64,000 bases of DNA from assembly GCA_002321895.1 (NCBI GenBank), contig DCMZ01000005.1, positions 103,198 through 167,197 on the forward strand. The letters are read 5' to 3'. Shown in pieces: positions 8,941 to 17,744 of this stretch (positions are counted from its first letter, which is position 1; each line of letters begins with the position of its first letter). The translations under genes and the position numbers were made by a program. The notes below the pieces were generated by a model, which had not been told where the DNA came from, did no database searches, and was given only the letters and a program-made list of their open reading frames with translations. The DNA is from Bdellovibrionaceae bacterium UBA1609. Lineage in GTDB: Bacteria > Bdellovibrionota > Bdellovibrionia > Bdellovibrionales > UBA1609.

Positions 8941-9365
8941 ATCGAAGGAATTTTATTGCTGGTTCAATTACATTCCTAGCGGGTAGCTATGTGTTTGCTG
9001 AAGGTGAGCCCTCATCGGCCGCTCAAAAACGTTTTGAGCAAATGACTCCTGAGCAAAAGGAGTTGATTCGTAAAAGATGGGAGAAATATAAGTCACTCTC
9101 CGCTGAAAAGAAGAAAAAACTTCGCGAGGGTTTAAAGCGATATCGAGCGATGACACCGGAAAAGCGAAAGCGGATTAGGGAGTCGTTGAAGCGCTGGCGT
9201 ACAATGTCTACCGCACAGAGAACGAAGATGCGTACGCGATTGAGTAAATTTAGAGCTATGACTCCAGCTCAAAGGAGACAAATTCGTCTACGTAATCGAA
9301 AATGGCAAAATTTAACACCCGCACAGAGGGCGCGGATTCGCCGTATTCGGAGGTTACGAAACTAA
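8937..9365 (+). CDS. DUF3106-like basic repeat protein with Tat-like signal
   Basis: 142 residues. The N-terminus NRRNFIAGSITFLAGSYVFA carries twin arginines and a mild hydrophobic stretch, resembling a Tat export signal. The mature part is about six tandem copies of an 18-19 residue unit with consensus [FR]xxMTPEQRxxIRxRxxRW (MTPEQKELIRKRW, SAEKKKKLREGL, MTPEKRKRIRESL, MSTAQRTKMRTRL, MTPAQRRQIRLRN, LTPAQRARIRRI). This is the pattern of DUF3106-type proteins. It is extremely basic, the opposite charge to the acidic tails of the two preceding proteins, so electrostatic pairing across the operon is conceivable. It starts inside the ATGA overlap with the microprotein gene. Confidence 0.8.
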   Translation: MNRRNFIAGSITFLAGSYVFAEGEPSSAAQKRFEQMTPEQKELIRKRWEKYKSLSAEKKKKLREGLKRYRAMTPEKRKRIRESLKRWRTMSTAQRTKMRTRLSKFRAMTPAQRRQIRLRNRKWQNLTPAQRARIRRIRRLRN

Positions 9366-9368
9366 TTC

Positions 9369-10217
9369 ATGTTCTTCAGTGGGGTGGTCTTTCTAGTGCT
9401 GGTATTTTCTCCTTTTGTGTGGGGTGAAGAGTTTTCTTTTCCTATGCCGACGTCTATGGGAGTTCAGGTCTCCTCCGATTCCGAAGAAACCAAATCCACC
9501 AGTTTAAATTTACATTTTCCAGTGCTCAACAAAGCTTTGATTGGATTATCTGGTGAACTGACTCGACAAGATTTAGATGGGGATGAGCAGATCACTCGCG
9601 GCTTCAATTGGACTCTCGCGGGACACCCTATGCGTACATTTGGGTGGGATGTATTGGTGGGTGGTTTTAATGTGGACCAAGAGTTTGAAAACAATTACGT
9701 CGGTATTAGATTGGGTTACCAAGGAGATTACTGGAATGTATTTCTAGGTCGGCGTTGGCAAAACGCCGTTTTTGACACCATCGGTTCTAGTCCCGAACGA
9801 GTGGAATCTAGTGCTCGTTTCACTCAATTGGAGATTCGGTATTTCAGTTTATCTTGGAGTGTGGGAGCTTCTGCTGAGGTTGGAGAGTTTGAAGATGATA
9901 TTAAGGACATAAATAATGACTTGGCCTTTTTGACCATACCGGACTCTGCGCTTTCAGTGGTACCTTCATTCAATTCCTATTTAAACCAACTATTTTTTGA
10001 CTACTATTGGACCCGGTGGTCTTTGGGATTAATTCTCGGGGAGTCGCAATCGGCGGCTACCAGCGATCGTTCGCGCTTGGTGGAGCTTCAAGGGTCCTAT
10101 ATATACAATAGGCATCATTCGTTTAACTTGGGATTGGGAACAGCAAAAACCATTGATTCGGATGAGTCTGAGAGCCCTTACAACTTCTTAAGTTTAGGGT
10201 TCACCTACACTTTCTAA
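9369..10217 (+). CDS. Outer-membrane beta-barrel protein
   Basis: 282 residues, beginning 3 bp after the DUF3106-like gene. A signal peptide (FFSGVVFLVLVFSPFVWG) is followed by repeated amphipathic strands with alternating hydrophobic residues (SFPMPTSMGVQVSS, KALIGLSGELTRQDL, NNYVGIRLGYQGDYWNVFLG). It ends FLSLGFTYTF, the aromatic C-terminal strand recognised by the BAM machinery. No specific porin or transporter family is recognised. It is likely the outer-membrane component of the sigma-controlled operon. No SD is obvious, so translational coupling is likely. Confidence 0.78.
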   Translation: MFFSGVVFLVLVFSPFVWGEEFSFPMPTSMGVQVSSDSEETKSTSLNLHFPVLNKALIGLSGELTRQDLDGDEQITRGFNWTLAGHPMRTFGWDVLVGGFNVDQEFENNYVGIRLGYQGDYWNVFLGRRWQNAVFDTIGSSPERVESSARFTQLEIRYFSLSWSVGASAEVGEFEDDIKDINNDLAFLTIPDSALSVVPSFNSYLNQLFFDYYWTRWSLGLILGESQSAATSDRSRLVELQGSYIYNRHHSFNLGLGTAKTIDSDESESPYNFLSLGFTYTF

Positions 10218-10380
10218 TCACACATACTATTTGCCTCCAAAAGGCACCTGGAGCCAGAGGGGCGCAATTTGCGCGTGGCTGTCTACAAACGATACAGTTT
10301 CAGATCTGTGACACTAGTGATTTCAGGTAGTTACATTGTGTATGTCCTTTGAATAAGTATAGAGATGGAAGGACAGTAGA

Positions 10381-11553
10381 ATGACTCGATGGAGTATCAG
10401 AGTGCACACAATGTGTGTGACTCATGCACTAATATATCTAGTTATGGCCGTGGGCTCTACGGCAGTTATGGCAGCTACAGATAGCGCGTCTACGGCTACG
10501 TCTTTGTCCGAATCATCTAAATCCAGTCCAGCAAAATTTGATTTTTCCTATCAACTCGTCGGTGAATCTCTTGATCAAGGAGAAGGTGGCGAAAAGTCCG
10601 TTTTTGGTGTGGAGCTTTTAGGAAAATACAAACAGTCATTTGGTCGACCTCTAAAAGTCATTGTTGAAGCGGGAGCTCGATTAGAATCCGGTCGAGAAGA
10701 GTTGGTCACTGCCGATGAAGATCAATTCAATCAAATTTTCTTAAAACATGCAGGTCTACATTATAAGCCCTTTTCATGGGCTCGGTTGAGAGCTGGTGCG
10801 CTCAACCAAAGCTTCATAGACATGCCGCTATTGGTGGAGAGTCGGGCTTTTCCGGCCTTACAGCAGAAGTTCATATATAGTGGTACAAGCTTCAAGGTTG
10901 GACTGACTTTGCAACAGGCGGTTCCCACATCAAGAAGTTTGAGCACTAAAATTGTTGAAGATGAGGATACGCCTTACTTTGTTTCTGAAACTTTAGAAAC
11001 AAAAGTTAAGTTGGGTGATCGCTTTTCCGCTGGTTTAAAAGGAACTTATTTTGCCTTCTACCAACTACCTTCAGTGGTAGCCGAACAAAGTGGTCGTCAC
11101 GGAAATGTGGTCGACGAAATTTCAGTGAATCAGAGTTACTTTCGGGATCCTTTTCAGGGTTATACGGTCACTTTAAAGGGAGAGTATTATCGACCTGGTC
11201 GAAATGCAGTCATCTCCTATTCCTATTTGGAGAACTCTTATTCAGAGACTGAGGATAATACAGGCTTCTTAGCCGCTCTGGATTTCCCCATTGCCATCGG
11301 TAAATCTGATGTCATTCTTCGCTTTGAGCAATTTAATTTGGGTGCCACTGCGAGTCCTGCTTATTACAATAGTTATATCTATGGACACAATAATCGCCAG
11401 GGTTATGCGGCGGGTTTAGCAATGGATCTTAAATCCATCGGTTTCCAAGTGGCGATTCGGTATGTGGATTCGGAAGTGATTGAAAGCAACGCCAATCAAT
11501 TTGATGAAAAGTTAGTGATGATTTCTGCGGGGGTTCTCGATGACCTCTTTTAA
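10381..11553 (+). CDS. Probable outer-membrane beta-barrel protein
   Basis: 390 residues. An N-terminal hydrophobic stretch (HALIYLVMAVGSTAVMAA) acts as a signal peptide. A Ser/Thr/Ala-rich spacer follows, then many alternating strands (FDFSYQLVGESL, ELLGKYKQSFG, FKVGLTLQQAVP, YTVTLKGEYYRPGRNAVISY, GFQVAIRYVDSEV). It overlaps the next gene by 14 bp, so it should be made with the 1425-residue lipoprotein and may be its outer-membrane partner. It ends DDLF, a weaker barrel C-terminus than that of the 282-residue protein. The 163-bp gap upstream contains small hairpins (TGCCT/AGGCA near 10230, GCGCAA/TTGCGC near 10263), so it may have its own promoter. I cannot tell. Confidence 0.72.
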   Translation: MTRWSIRVHTMCVTHALIYLVMAVGSTAVMAATDSASTATSLSESSKSSPAKFDFSYQLVGESLDQGEGGEKSVFGVELLGKYKQSFGRPLKVIVEAGARLESGREELVTADEDQFNQIFLKHAGLHYKPFSWARLRAGALNQSFIDMPLLVESRAFPALQQKFIYSGTSFKVGLTLQQAVPTSRSLSTKIVEDEDTPYFVSETLETKVKLGDRFSAGLKGTYFAFYQLPSVVAEQSGRHGNVVDEISVNQSYFRDPFQGYTVTLKGEYYRPGRNAVISYSYLENSYSETEDNTGFLAALDFPIAIGKSDVILRFEQFNLGATASPAYYNSYIYGHNNRQGYAAGLAMDLKSIGFQVAIRYVDSEVIESNANQFDEKLVMISAGVLDDLF

Positions 11554-14500
11554 GATATTGCCATTTCTTTTATCGGCTTCATTTCTGTTTTTAACCGCCT
11601 GTGATTTCAGTCATAAGGATCCACTGGCATCAGATGGCAAAAAGGTGGAGGCGACGCCCGGACAAACCAATAGCAATGCCTCTTTTTATGTCTATTTTTC
11701 CAATGGAGATTCTCAGCTTAACGGAGTTTCAGGGCCCTTGGGATTGACGGATAAAAGAAATTTTCAGTTTCAGGCTTGTATGAAGGACCATGCCTTTGAA
11801 GAGGAGATAGAAGGTCATGAGTTCGAAGTGCTGCACAATGATGTTAAAGTCACAGAAGTAACAACGCAAGATAGAGGATGTCTTCACTGGAAAGAGGAGT
11901 TGGAGTTCAACCCAGTAATGAAGGCACAATACATAGTTCTGGAAAGAAAGATCCGAGCTAAGGGGCGGCACAATGGTGAACAGGTGATTCGGTTTGCTGT
12001 CAACCCATGGAATGAATTTGACACCTCTTTATCTATCCCAGCAGTGATTTCTGATATCACACACGATATCCCTGAAGGAGCCTTAGCCGGCGTAGAGGGT
12101 GAGCAGTATATGAAGGGCGAGCCTTTGGCTTTGCAAAAGCTTAAGCCTGAGGAGAGACCTCAACTGTTTTTTCGTCCACAAGATATTTCAACCTTAATCA
12201 ATCGAGGCGGATTTAAAAAAGGCGAGGGTTATAAATTAAAATTTTCATTGCAAATGGCGCCTAAGGTTAAGGTTAAAAACTACAATGGTGATGATTCCTA
12301 TATTGATATCACCAAAGGTGATTTTACAGCTACAGCCTGGCTATTACAGAGAGACGAAGTGGGTGAGCCAAGAGGACTATATCAAGTTTCTAAATTTAAA
12401 GTCACAGATCCTTCTTCGGTAAGAGATAACTCGTTGTCTTTTCAGTTTGAGTTTTTAGTTCCCTACCGAAAAGATGCAGGTCGATATGAATTGGCTCTTA
12501 AGATTGTTCCAAAAAATTCCCCAGATGGGTTGGAGCACTATGAAGGCGCCTATGCACTTAGAGATTGGAATAGAATATTTTTTGGGAAAGTGGCCCACGA
12601 AATCAAACTGGTATCTCTGGCTTTAAAAGACAAAGAGTCTACGGACAGCAGTGGTACTGTACAGTATAGACCATTTAATCTTCCAGATTATTTTTCACAA
12701 AAGCTGGAAGTGGCAGAATCGAATGGCTTTAAGCGCAATGACTACAAGTACAGTCGTGTTTCTTTTATGGACAGAGGGCCTATGCCTGAATTTGATCGTA
12801 ACATGGACCGAGTTGTGAAGTACCAACTGCGGGTTTGTGTGGAAGATCCTATGGAAAACACTCCGGTCTATAATAGAAAATTTAGAGTCCATAAGATGCA
12901 GAATCCGCCGGAGATTGAAAAAGAGTTGATTGCCTATGAAAACAAAAGAAGAAGTGCCATTAACTTACAAAGAGCCCAATACAACAAAGGTCTAACTCCT
13001 AGTGATCCTGCATTTAAAGAGGAGTTAGAGCTCTATACAGGTGAAAGACGGGTGGAGACTGTTGAAACTGATGATGCCGACAGTTGTTTCCGTTTTGATG
13101 ATAAACTGTGGCATAGTTACTACGATTATGCGCGTCCTATTCGCAAACAGATTGCCATTGAAAGTATTGAATCAGGATTTAAGCAAAAATTAGATGTGGT
13201 GATAATGCCATGGCAGTTAGGCAATGCTGTAGATGGGCAAGACACCCAAGAGGATCTGCACTGGCAGGAGGCTTCCGAGACAGTAGCTCATGCGGCTCTT
13301 CAGAATATGAAGCCCAAGTTGAAAATAGTGAACTATTCGATCAGTGCCACAAAGTACCTGTATGAGATCAATAACAATTTAAATCTCAATGTCATCCACA
13401 GATACCGATTGGCTTTGGATGCAAAAGTGATTCGTGAGGATGATTCTGCCCGAGGTAGACAGTTCACTGAAGATTTAAGGCCGGGACTTTATCTGGTTCA
13501 ATTGATCGTCGCAGCACGTCCTGAACAAATGGAAGCATTAGGATCTAAAGATTACACTTTGACCGGGTGGTCTGGGGTTTCAAAGGTGGAAGACGGAAAA
13601 GTGATTGTGGACGTCGAGCTACCATTTAGCCATATACCTATGTTGACCGCTCAGAATGATCTCTATATCCGCATTCAGCCCATTGATGAGAGAAAGATGG
13701 TTAAGAACCGGTCGGCGGCCCTGAGTATGGCTCGAGAACAACTGTCTGCGGAGGACTACAGTAAGCTTGAGGCCATGTATCGAAAGATCGATCCGGACTA
13801 CACTCCAATACATTCTAATGCTTATTCTCAAATGGAAAATTCCTTTTCTACTAAGATTTCAGACAGTAGTTACCTAGATGAAGTGGAAACCTATGTCGAT
13901 CGCGGCTCAGAATACAAAAAGATTGAAATGCGATTTGTTCCCTACCATGCCCCGATACAGTTTAGAGGTAATGATCAATCGCAAAAAATGATCGATTTTA
14001 AAATTGCTCATTCGGATTCGGTACCAGAAGATACGGAGCTATTTTTAAAGCAACCCGACCAAACCTATTTTGATCAGTTATGGACTTATAGAAAGCAGAA
14101 GCATGCTCTTTTACAGGGATTCACTGCTACGCAAAAAGAGCGAGCAAACAATCAACAAATTAAATCGGCTTTTAGTGAGTTTCTGAATTTTAATAATTTA
14201 GTGGAAACCTTTTACGAAGTGGATTTGCAGGATGAATCAGGTGATAACTTTGTTCAGCCGGTAAAAATGCTCAGTGAAAAGTTGGGACTTAAAGAGAATA
14301 TTCGTCCGCTGCTCAAGGATATTCAAACCGACTATAAAAAGGGCGGGGTTCTAGAAAATGTGGCGGGTCTTTTTTGTCAATATTATATTGATAACTATGC
14401 AGAGCAGGTTCTTGGCACCGCCCCAATGATAGATACGGAAGGTTATAAGGATTCCCTGAAAAGACAGAAAGAGATTGAAGATCTGCAATATCAATCCATT

Positions 14501-15817
14501 AGGCATGCTCCAGGAGGAGGGGGATTTATGCCTATGGCTTCGAGTCTCAAAAGTGAATACGCTTGGCATGGTCCTCTTTATAATTTGAAAAAACTTTGTG
14601 AATTGAATCCTTTGTCAATCATTGGTGTGGATCAAAAAATGTTTGTTGAAAAGATTCATAACCTAAGAAATATGAGACCTCAGTTCAAAGGTGGCTATTC
14701 ACAAAACTATGACTACAATAGCGATTATTATGTATTTAGAAGTAATAACCGTTACGCTTCTCTATCTGAAGGTAGAGAAAGTTTCTTTGGATTGTCCGGA
14801 GCATTTGCTGGAACCAGTGCCTCTGTGGCAAGCTCACTTTCGCAAACCAAAGAGCGAGGGGTCAATGCTCGCGTCGGCTACCATGTCGGGCAACGGCTGG
14901 TGGTCCAGCAAGCCAAGTTTTCTATACCTGTGGATGCGTACCGCATGTGCGTTGTCTTGCAACCTAAGACAAAGAATTTGATTAAGGCCATGTTTAATAT
15001 ATCAACCGATGAAGACTACGAGGATCTCTTCAAAATGCTAACTCAAGAGGTACAAGATCAAACTGAGAGAGCACAATCGGTAAATAATGTCCTGAAGATT
15101 TTTGGTCTGTCTGATAAAACCAATGATGATTTGTCATGGGATGTATCAGAAATTAACTTTTTTGAAAATCCTGTGGATTACATTTCAGCTCTACCTAATA
15201 AATATTCCATTCGTAAGTTTCTACGGGAGGGTGTTGGAAACGAAGATCTAATAAAGTTTCTCACAACCGGCGTAGTGTTTTGTTCAAACACTCAATCTGG
15301 CGGTTTAGAGCAGGCAGAAGATGGTAAGGTGACTCGGGAACCTCTAAAAATTGAAGAGAACTACTATTACATCTATCAACATTTCTTCTCAGACAGTTCC
15401 GTGCTCTATGACAATGATTTGAATAACCGTCCTTGGTTGGCTTTGATTCGAGGCGACCGAGACTATTTAATGTTTCGCAAATTTTTAGAAGAAAACGGAA
15501 CTCCCAACAGTTGCGATGTGGATAAGAGTTTCGACCTCTATGACTCTATGAAAAAGGCTATGACCCGATCTGTGAATGCAGACAGTGGCCTAGCTAATAA
15601 AGTGAATGTTGAAGATATGGAGCTTCAACTTAATCACGGTGTATATGATCGTTTACTTAACCACGCAAGGTTCCATACTGTCCTTCCCCCCATGGTTGAA
15701 GGTTTTACCGGAAACCAAGAATGGGACCTTGCGCGGTCTTTAACATTACAAAACTGGATAGGTTGGGGTGACTCCCTGAACGATATGCAAACCCGAGCGG
15801 ATTGTGATCCTAAGTAA
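11540..15817 (+). CDS. Giant envelope lipoprotein (1425 aa), paralogue of the 1059-aa protein
   Basis: The signal peptide ends in lipobox FLTA before Cys21. The body shares ordered blocks with the product of 4007-7186: paired-cysteine region LRVCVEDP ... DSCFRFDD (about 430-520), a domain ending LYIRIQPIDERKMV (about 715), a serine/glycine-rich beta segment leading into YRMCVVLQP (about 1132) and the C-terminal ENYYYIYQHF ... NNRPWLALIRGDRD (about 1273-1310). This one has an extra 200-300 residues in its N-terminal half. Many tyrosine and acidic residues and no enzyme motif are seen. It overlaps the barrel gene upstream by 14 bp and the small lipoprotein gene follows at once. A large surface or periplasmic structural or adhesive role is conceivable but unproven. 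Confidence 0.85.
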   Translation: MTSFKILPFLLSASFLFLTACDFSHKDPLASDGKKVEATPGQTNSNASFYVYFSNGDSQLNGVSGPLGLTDKRNFQFQACMKDHAFEEEIEGHEFEVLHNDVKVTEVTTQDRGCLHWKEELEFNPVMKAQYIVLERKIRAKGRHNGEQVIRFAVNPWNEFDTSLSIPAVISDITHDIPEGALAGVEGEQYMKGEPLALQKLKPEERPQLFFRPQDISTLINRGGFKKGEGYKLKFSLQMAPKVKVKNYNGDDSYIDITKGDFTATAWLLQRDEVGEPRGLYQVSKFKVTDPSSVRDNSLSFQFEFLVPYRKDAGRYELALKIVPKNSPDGLEHYEGAYALRDWNRIFFGKVAHEIKLVSLALKDKESTDSSGTVQYRPFNLPDYFSQKLEVAESNGFKRNDYKYSRVSFMDRGPMPEFDRNMDRVVKYQLRVCVEDPMENTPVYNRKFRVHKMQNPPEIEKELIAYENKRRSAINLQRAQYNKGLTPSDPAFKEELELYTGERRVETVETDDADSCFRFDDKLWHSYYDYARPIRKQIAIESIESGFKQKLDVVIMPWQLGNAVDGQDTQEDLHWQEASETVAHAALQNMKPKLKIVNYSISATKYLYEINNNLNLNVIHRYRLALDAKVIREDDSARGRQFTEDLRPGLYLVQLIVAARPEQMEALGSKDYTLTGWSGVSKVEDGKVIVDVELPFSHIPMLTAQNDLYIRIQPIDERKMVKNRSAALSMAREQLSAEDYSKLEAMYRKIDPDYTPIHSNAYSQMENSFSTKISDSSYLDEVETYVDRGSEYKKIEMRFVPYHAPIQFRGNDQSQKMIDFKIAHSDSVPEDTELFLKQPDQTYFDQLWTYRKQKHALLQGFTATQKERANNQQIKSAFSEFLNFNNLVETFYEVDLQDESGDNFVQPVKMLSEKLGLKENIRPLLKDIQTDYKKGGVLENVAGLFCQYYIDNYAEQVLGTAPMIDTEGYKDSLKRQKEIEDLQYQSIRHAPGGGGFMPMASSLKSEYAWHGPLYNLKKLCELNPLSIIGVDQKMFVEKIHNLRNMRPQFKGGYSQNYDYNSDYYVFRSNNRYASLSEGRESFFGLSGAFAGTSASVASSLSQTKERGVNARVGYHVGQRLVVQQAKFSIPVDAYRMCVVLQPKTKNLIKAMFNISTDEDYEDLFKMLTQEVQDQTERAQSVNNVLKIFGLSDKTNDDLSWDVSEINFFENPVDYISALPNKYSIRKFLREGVGNEDLIKFLTTGVVFCSNTQSGGLEQAEDGKVTREPLKIEENYYYIYQHFFSDSSVLYDNDLNNRPWLALIRGDRDYLMFRKFLEENGTPNSCDVDKSFDLYDSMKKAMTRSVNADSGLANKVNVEDMELQLNHGVYDRLLNHARFHTVLPPMVEGFTGNQEWDLARSLTLQNWIGWGDSLNDMQTRADCDPK

Positions 15818-15833
15818 CAATTTCGGAGAGATA

Positions 15834-16247
15834 ATGTATAGACTCATTTTTATGATTTCGTTGGTTGGGCTGTTTGCTGCCTGTGGAGTACGCAGCGAAC
15901 GATTTAGGCCCTGTAATGAATCGGAATCCCAGGTAGCCGAGGGTTACTTTTACTCTTCGGGTCTATTACTGGAGGATTATTTCGAAGGGTTGAGTAGCAA
16001 AGCACAGTATAAAAAAGCCACTGAGTTTCTAAATGTTTGTGATCAGATTTTATCAAAAGATCAGTCTTCATCCACCTGCTATACAGAACCGGATGGGGTA
16101 AGGATGTTACATGACTATTCTGCCATGAAAGAAAAATGTGTTTCTGTTAAAGCCGAATTCACTGATGAAATATTGGAAAAACTAAAGCTTGCTGCAGAAG
16201 AGGAAGAAGAATCAGCGAGTGATAGCGATCCGGTTTTAACAGAGTAG
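15834..16247 (+). CDS. Small lipoprotein, last gene of the sigma-factor operon
   Basis: 137 residues starting MYRLIFMISLVGLFAACG. The ATG at 15834 is preceded by GGAGAG at the right distance, so it is preferred over an in-frame ATG 30 bp upstream that lies inside the previous gene. Lipobox LFAA before Cys17. Four or more cysteines (RFRPCNESE, FLNVCDQIL, SSTCYTEPD, MKEKCVSV) suggest one or two periplasmic disulfides. The C-terminus is a poly-Glu tail (LAAEEEEESASDSD). It lies 16 bp after the 1425-residue gene and is presumably co-transcribed. No known family is recognised. Confidence 0.78.
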   Translation: MYRLIFMISLVGLFAACGVRSERFRPCNESESQVAEGYFYSSGLLLEDYFEGLSSKAQYKKATEFLNVCDQILSKDQSSSTCYTEPDGVRMLHDYSAMKEKCVSVKAEFTDEILEKLKLAAEEEEESASDSDPVLTE

Positions 16248-16311
16248 GCAGTAGATAACGTTAATGGTGAAATTTGTATTGAGCCTTTGAAAATAAGATT
16301 CATGGTAAAAA

Positions 16312-17721
16312 ATGGCAGATTTATTTAGATTAGCAAATAGAAGACTAAGAACTTTAATAAAAGTAGATTTGTTTTTATTCCTATTTTTTCTATTGTTCAA
16401 TTTATACGCTGTAGAGAGTCTTTCTGCTGTAGTTAACATATCGCCTTCACAGAATCGGTGTTTCGCTCTTTTTCAGAAAACGGTAGGCTATTCATTCTAT
16501 GAGAGCAGCCAATTTGAGGTGGATAGGGCGAGTCAGCAACTAAAAAATCTATACTCATTGCATGGTAAAATTAGATCACTTGAAGATGCCTATGTAGATC
16601 CTGATGGAAATCTTCATAAGCTGGGAACGAGTTATGAGCTTCGCTTGAATTCTAAAGCCTACGACCTCATTTATGTGTTCGGCCCACCGGTTAAGAAGGG
16701 CGAGTCTTACTTTGTGAATTACAAGTTGTGGCGAAAGGGATTAAAGGACTATGTAGGCAGAGATGACCAAGTGATTAAGCAAATGCCATTTTTTCACTTT
16801 TTTGATAAGGCGCAGGAGAACTATTTCAAATGGGAGGTCCAGCCCGGTGATTTTGTTGTTTTAGATTTGAATAGTGGGAAAAATCAAAATGAAAAAGAAA
16901 TGAAAGTGTTTGAGATATCGGAAATAGGCGCAAAGAAAATCAAAGTGATTTCAAATTCTGGGAAGGTACTATGGGTTTCTCGAGAGTCACTTTTTTTCGA
17001 TAATATGGGGTTGACCAAGATGGAAAGGTCCCTGCTCACTCAATTCTTTTCTAATGGTGGAAAAGGAAAGGTTTTCTATCATCAGTTTAATGATCCAATT
17101 TATTATCAAAAGAGCGGATTGTATATTTTTGTTGAAGAGTTGCCTCGAGGGGAAATCTTTTCTGTTCCAACACGAAATGTAATTTTAAGTTCACAAAAAA
17201 AAGGTTTGAACTACCTACTTACTACAGGGGAACACGGTATCCATGCGGCATTTTTGCCAACGGAAAATAGTTTTGCTAAAAGTATGTCGGATAGATTAGG
17301 TTTAGTTGCTGAAAACTACATTATTGTCACGCCTAAAGTGGACGATTCATTCGTTATTCATGAAATTAAACACTATGAAGATTATGTGAGCGGTGAAAGA
17401 AAATCCTTGATTCAATTTTTAGAAAAGTATTTCCCGGAGGGAAATGAATTAGGTATAGAAAATAGAGACTTTCTTCCGGCTTATCATGTTATTAATGAGC
17501 AAAGAGCTTATGCTACTCAGTTTTCCTATTTAAGGACTCAAGATTCCAGTAAAGAGGTTGATGCATTAATTGCTCAGCAAATTAAGTTTTTTGACGAACT
17601 CTATCGTGAACCCTATTTACATCTCCTTAGTCGATTAGAGGGAAAGGATGCCGCGGACCTAGCTAAACTATTAGATGAGTTTGTTAAATCTAGATTTATC
17701 AAAAGTAGAGATTTAAATTAA
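16312..17721 (+). CDS. Membrane-anchored or secreted HExxH metalloprotease candidate
   Basis: 469 residues with one N-terminal hydrophobic segment (about residues 19-40, LFLFLFFLLFNLYAV) acting as signal peptide or anchor. Near residue 348 the sequence VIHEIKHYEDY contains HEIKH, an exact HExxH zinc-binding motif. About 45 residues later NEQRAYATQF supplies a glutamate in the place expected for the third ligand of gluzincin-type peptidases. The first 300 residues are not recognised. It follows the giant-lipoprotein operon by 64 bp in the same direction and could process those proteins, which is inference from position only. Base composition is more AT-rich than its neighbours. Confidence 0.72.
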   Translation: MADLFRLANRRLRTLIKVDLFLFLFFLLFNLYAVESLSAVVNISPSQNRCFALFQKTVGYSFYESSQFEVDRASQQLKNLYSLHGKIRSLEDAYVDPDGNLHKLGTSYELRLNSKAYDLIYVFGPPVKKGESYFVNYKLWRKGLKDYVGRDDQVIKQMPFFHFFDKAQENYFKWEVQPGDFVVLDLNSGKNQNEKEMKVFEISEIGAKKIKVISNSGKVLWVSRESLFFDNMGLTKMERSLLTQFFSNGGKGKVFYHQFNDPIYYQKSGLYIFVEELPRGEIFSVPTRNVILSSQKKGLNYLLTTGEHGIHAAFLPTENSFAKSMSDRLGLVAENYIIVTPKVDDSFVIHEIKHYEDYVSGERKSLIQFLEKYFPEGNELGIENRDFLPAYHVINEQRAYATQFSYLRTQDSSKEVDALIAQQIKFFDELYREPYLHLLSRLEGKDAADLAKLLDEFVKSRFIKSRDLN

Positions 17722-17744
17722 ATATTTGGATCCATTGACTTCAT

